64,000 nucleotides of DNA, from assembly GCA_902601345.1 (NCBI GenBank), contig CACKMK010000005.1, positions 20,925-84,924 on the forward strand, written 5' to 3'. Shown here piece by piece: positions 61,801 through 64,000 of the stretch. Made by a program: the position numbers and the translations under genes. The notes under the pieces were generated by a model. The model was not told the DNA's origin. It worked only from the letters and a program-made list of their open reading frames with translations, and made no database searches. Numbering within the stretch: position 1 is the first letter of the stretch; every line of letters starts with the position of its first letter. The stretch comes from an uncultured Candidatus Poseidoniales archaeon (lineage in GTDB: Archaea > Thermoplasmatota > Poseidoniia > Poseidoniales > Thalassarchaeaceae).

Positions 61801-64000
61801 GATACTCCTGCAACTGGCCTTCGTCCAGTTCAGGAATAAATCCAATGAACGGCTCTGACGCTCTAAAGAATCCAGATGGCGATGGTTTCGACATAAACAA
61901 AAACGGACTCATCGATCAAGAAGAGGCCTTTGTCAACTGGTTAGAATATCACATGAAATCAGAAATCCTTCTAGAGGACTCAACTCACTCTGGAATGGAA
62001 TATCCTGATAATTTCACCTCCAACTTGCCCCATCAATCATGGCAGGGTCTGGCAAATGAGGCATTCGGCGAGAGAACCGGTGAATACTACTTGTCACTGT
62101 GGGTTGGACTGCCTACAGAGGATATCGGTTCAGCAGATCCTCTAAATTCAGACTCAGACAACGACGGGATGCCCGATGGTTGGGAGATTTTCCATGCCAG
62201 GTGGAGTTTGTTTGATGATGACTGGACCCTAAACCCAGTTAACGGAGGCGACGGGCTAGGAGACCCAGATTTGGATGGAATGTCAAATTGGGAAGAGTAT
62301 AATTCAATTGATAGCGAAATAAGTGAGTCAGACTCCTCCATCTCATCTCCTCAGTTCTACCTGACCGACGCGGCCGGAGCTCTTGTCGAAACTCCTTGGA
62401 TTGGTGCCGAATCGTCACTATCATTTGGGCATTTTCTGACTGCAGAACAGGCTAGCTTAACAGGTACTTCATCAGACCCCAACAACCCTGATACTGACGG
62501 GGACGGCCTTTTAGATGGGATAGAAGTTATTTTCACCACCTGGAACTCTACTGACTCGGTGTGGACACTAAACCCCCTAGTTCCAAATCAGGGTGGGTAT
62601 GACTCGGATGGCGATGGGGTCGGAGACTTGGTGGAATTGAATCTGACATCCAATTTACCGATTAACGGGGAAACCTATCCACTGGGCGTGCCAACCTTCG
62701 GTGATGAAGCCCGGGAAATCGATAACTTAGCTTTCGAAAATAGAGTTTTTAGGATTTTATTCAGTAAAGAGGGAAGGGCTGACTTAGGAATGGATCAGTA
62801 CCTCGAATGGAAGTCGGGGATGCCAGCAAAGCCGATGCTACAAGCAATATTCGGAGTAACTGACCCCAAGGATCCAGATACTGACCGGGATGGAATGGTT
62901 GATGGGTATGAGTACTGGTTCTCTGAATGGGATCTCGAGGAGAACAAATGGACAATGAATCCTCTCACCGACACTGATGTAGATTTTGATTCAGATGAGG
63001 ATTCTTTCGACTGCAATGGGGACGGAGAAATTTCTGACTCTGAGTCATTCGACAATCTAGCCGAGTTCGACTCTAGGTGGTATGGAAAGAGGCTAGAGAT
63101 CGGGAACGTTCCAAACGGAACTACTGCGGTATCATACGGAAGAGACACTGTAAATGCGCTAATGGAGGAGGAGGGACTTTCCAATGCAGCAGCATGGGAT
63201 CGGCTTTACTCAATATTCTCTACAAAGAGCTTGAAATCGTCTGAGAAGATGGGGCTGATTAACCAGGAAGACCCCAATAATTTCAACAAATCTCTGATTG
63301 GAATCAGTGATCCCACAGACGGCGACTCCGATGGAGATGGGATGCCAGATGGATGGGAATACTGCTATTCAGTATATTCAGAGATTCTACCTGTAAACTC
63401 ACTACGTTGGTCGCTAAACCCATTAAATCCTCTAGATGTCGATTATGATCCAGATGCAGACGGTTGGTTGGATAGGGATATTCTAGATACTCCTGCAATT
63501 CAGGGTGTCTGGGAGGATAGGTCCTTTTCTCCATTTTCAGCTGATCAGCAGATTGGAAACGGGGCCAACTCCCTGTATTTCACTAATATTATGGAATACA
63601 GAAATGGGACAGGGCCGCTGGATCCGGATTCTGACTCAGACTCTGTAATGATGTCGCCCGTTATTGCCGATGGAGTAGTCGTAGATTATCGCCAAGACAT
63701 GAGCCTCTCAGATGGCAGAGAGATGTTCAAGTATGGAACAAATCCATTGGATAATGACACAGATGGAGACATGATGCCAGATTTCTATGAGCTCCACAGG
63801 GGTTGGAACGAAACAAACGATAATTGGTCTTCTTACTTGAAAATTCAGGTTCAGTGGATAGAAGTGACGCCCCAGAATTGGAAACCTGTACAGTTCTCCG
63901 ATGGACAGATTACCAGGCCTCAATTAGATTGGACATGGTTCACCCATGATGCTACAGACCCTAGCGATGCTATTCAGGATGCGGATAATGATGGAGAATG
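58866..64000 (+). CDS. Giant secreted TSP3-repeat protein, 3'-truncated by window edge
   Basis: Absent from the ORF track because no stop occurs before the window ends; the frame stays open for more than 1700 codons. ATG 58866 has GAGGTG five bases upstream and starts a signal peptide (ALLVSLLIFSSLAFVSQ). The body contains about ten units of the type DSDGDGMPDGWE followed by a Trp/aromatic-rich stretch and DP-NP (near 59285, 59750, 61077, 61497, 61760, 62151, 62490, 62880, 63325 and 63760), the calcium-binding TSP3 pattern. A different section around 60000-60950 (IIADQPRERLVIGSKYGITV, FLLLGSNIGFHS) looks like beta-propeller blades. Adhesion or cell-surface polymer binding is possible; no catalytic motif is visible in the part seen. 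Confidence 0.8.
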   Translation, partial: MRRKQTALLVSLLIFSSLAFVSQTRPQSPVSSTDPNEAEGTESPVTDQDGDLVPDLYEVIFGEPVEIDLSGMKMAISGLNPSDSTDNSTDHDRDGLTALQEYCWPYTLDNCFEERSTLTGKPPEETESGLREYLDPRVSDTDGDGLPDGYEVHMCTLGGLYKKDPNDPLNPNNFWECRYFDPLDPSDVNIDFDRCEADFSWGCGDGFDFNSDGEIDVGEMFTNVEEYLFGTPDDWVTERDGLWCWGQIAGLTEDSCQDQIERPTGESGWMGSDPRFSDSDYFFWDELAPSQLDIIGDGIPDGWEAQYGLDPLNASDATIDSDFDGWDIDGDGFVTQDVTIDTSQWGEAFSNYQEYMVDFDDRASVVPGVRGFEIFADHGNMLNFDHSTAIRLTDSSVHSIIADQPRERLVIGSKYGITVLDPFRGTSSSFGIPAGLEINVMERNTVGGLDFLLLGSNIGFHSIIMENGIPMMESMTTDEIGEISVIYPIESESIDLGILLIGEEVWKVTFSAEQSTLIQSEISAIEPLFTLLEDAKATVKSIAQAKIFGRTPILLVGTDFGLIAWNSTDASEDIGSPWWVFTSNNADEFVNPDILDSRKTAVVNSIVVEESNSGSDNVWLGMGGGLHQITMDLFISQPRESINNERMLNLDGLLSGSNDVRAILPLDGTIVLGSMDGTWCLEGDSDGILGTMQNQTDIPGLVTTLTSLQRDGEMWIFAGISPGRFMNIAPMDPHSHDSDLDGMPDGWEFAYGLDPTDPFDGSRDNDADGVAIGVGIGFGFDRYWSNLEEYRFTAPSEYGHNGTDPRVSDTDGDGLTDGEEYWGWFLEPTNFECHYLNQQYLCDSTLGQSASDVHMGGWTGTGSSGGSDLPTDPTNPDSDGDGMPDGWEIKHRRWIGDVYTGGNDWTLDPNNPDDANEDADGDGLTNLCEYEWERLRERSILTGIQSHGESPDSVLNWTPTNPNQVDSDGDSLPDGWEARYSCNWPSSSSGINPMNGSDALKNPDGDGFDINKNGLIDQEEAFVNWLEYHMKSEILLEDSTHSGMEYPDNFTSNLPHQSWQGLANEAFGERTGEYYLSLWVGLPTEDIGSADPLNSDSDNDGMPDGWEIFHARWSLFDDDWTLNPVNGGDGLGDPDLDGMSNWEEYNSIDSEISESDSSISSPQFYLTDAAGALVETPWIGAESSLSFGHFLTAEQASLTGTSSDPNNPDTDGDGLLDGIEVIFTTWNSTDSVWTLNPLVPNQGGYDSDGDGVGDLVELNLTSNLPINGETYPLGVPTFGDEAREIDNLAFENRVFRILFSKEGRADLGMDQYLEWKSGMPAKPMLQAIFGVTDPKDPDTDRDGMVDGYEYWFSEWDLEENKWTMNPLTDTDVDFDSDEDSFDCNGDGEISDSESFDNLAEFDSRWYGKRLEIGNVPNGTTAVSYGRDTVNALMEEEGLSNAAAWDRLYSIFSTKSLKSSEKMGLINQEDPNNFNKSLIGISDPTDGDSDGDGMPDGWEYCYSVYSEILPVNSLRWSLNPLNPLDVDYDPDADGWLDRDILDTPAIQGVWEDRSFSPFSADQQIGNGANSLYFTNIMEYRNGTGPLDPDSDSDSVMMSPVIADGVVVDYRQDMSLSDGREMFKYGTNPLDNDTDGDMMPDFYELHRGWNETNDNWSSYLKIQVQWIEVTPQNWKPVQFSDGQITRPQLDWTWFTHDATDPSDAIQDADNDGE

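Overview
The window most likely comes from a planktonic euryarchaeon of the Marine Group II / Poseidoniales type. This is inferred from gene content only. Archaeal markers are an aRF1 release factor with NIKS and GGQ motifs, archaeal-type UMP kinase, CDP-archaeol synthase (CarS), an XPD/Rad3 helicase, a DUF2116 zinc-ribbon protein, an AglB/STT3 oligosaccharyltransferase and a Nog1-type GTPase. They sit beside bacterial-style metabolic genes (a branched-chain 2-oxoacid dehydrogenase with LipA and LipB, NADP-type GdhA, FolB) and very long secreted proteins with thrombospondin type 3 (TSP3) calcium-binding repeats, a combination typical of that lineage. Genes are tightly packed, several start or stop codons overlap, and no mobile element or CRISPR array was seen.

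Layout. 1-6171: the 3' part of a Nog1 GTPase, a tiny zinc ribbon, two small membrane proteins, pyrH, then prf1-argS and a peroxiredoxin. 6168-16314, minus strand: a run reading lipA, E1alpha, E1beta, E2, E3, lipB, class V aminotransferase, ubiX, M28 peptidase. It encodes a whole lipoylated 2-oxoacid dehydrogenase plus the enzymes that make and attach its lipoate. 16384-17644: a pteridine-reductase-like SDR, folB and a tRNA-Leu(UAA). 17747-29722: a 984-aa surface protein followed by a roughly 3000-aa TSP3 / transglutaminase / DUF4129 protein. 29724-34394: an alpha-crystallin-like protein, XPD helicase, a small basic ORF, a ribbon-helix-helix (RHH) regulator and an HD phosphohydrolase; the gap between the last two holds a striking 11-bp-phased repeat array. 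34493-39678: gdhA, a surface protein, carS, purD. 39795-64000: an AglB of about 3300 aa, a membrane subtilase, a 1428-aa parallel beta-helix-like protein, a wHTH-STAND-TPR protein, an MBL hydrolase, and a TSP3 giant that runs off the window end.

Functional themes. (1) The cell surface: six large exported proteins, most with an N-terminal signal, a sequon-rich ectodomain and one C-terminal membrane anchor with a short cytoplasmic tail, encoded near the enzyme that would N-glycosylate them and near a surface protease. (2) Branched-chain 2-oxoacid oxidation with dedicated lipoylation. (3) Pterin/folate steps.

Points to examine first: two core enzymes (ArgS, LipA) are each broken by one extra base in a G8 run; the RHH regulator looks like an internal duplication facing an operator of four half-sites spaced exactly 11 bp; two unlinked TSP3 genes share a 21-bp near-identical element exactly 66 bp before their start codons; and AglB carries an extracellular extension of roughly 1900 aa.
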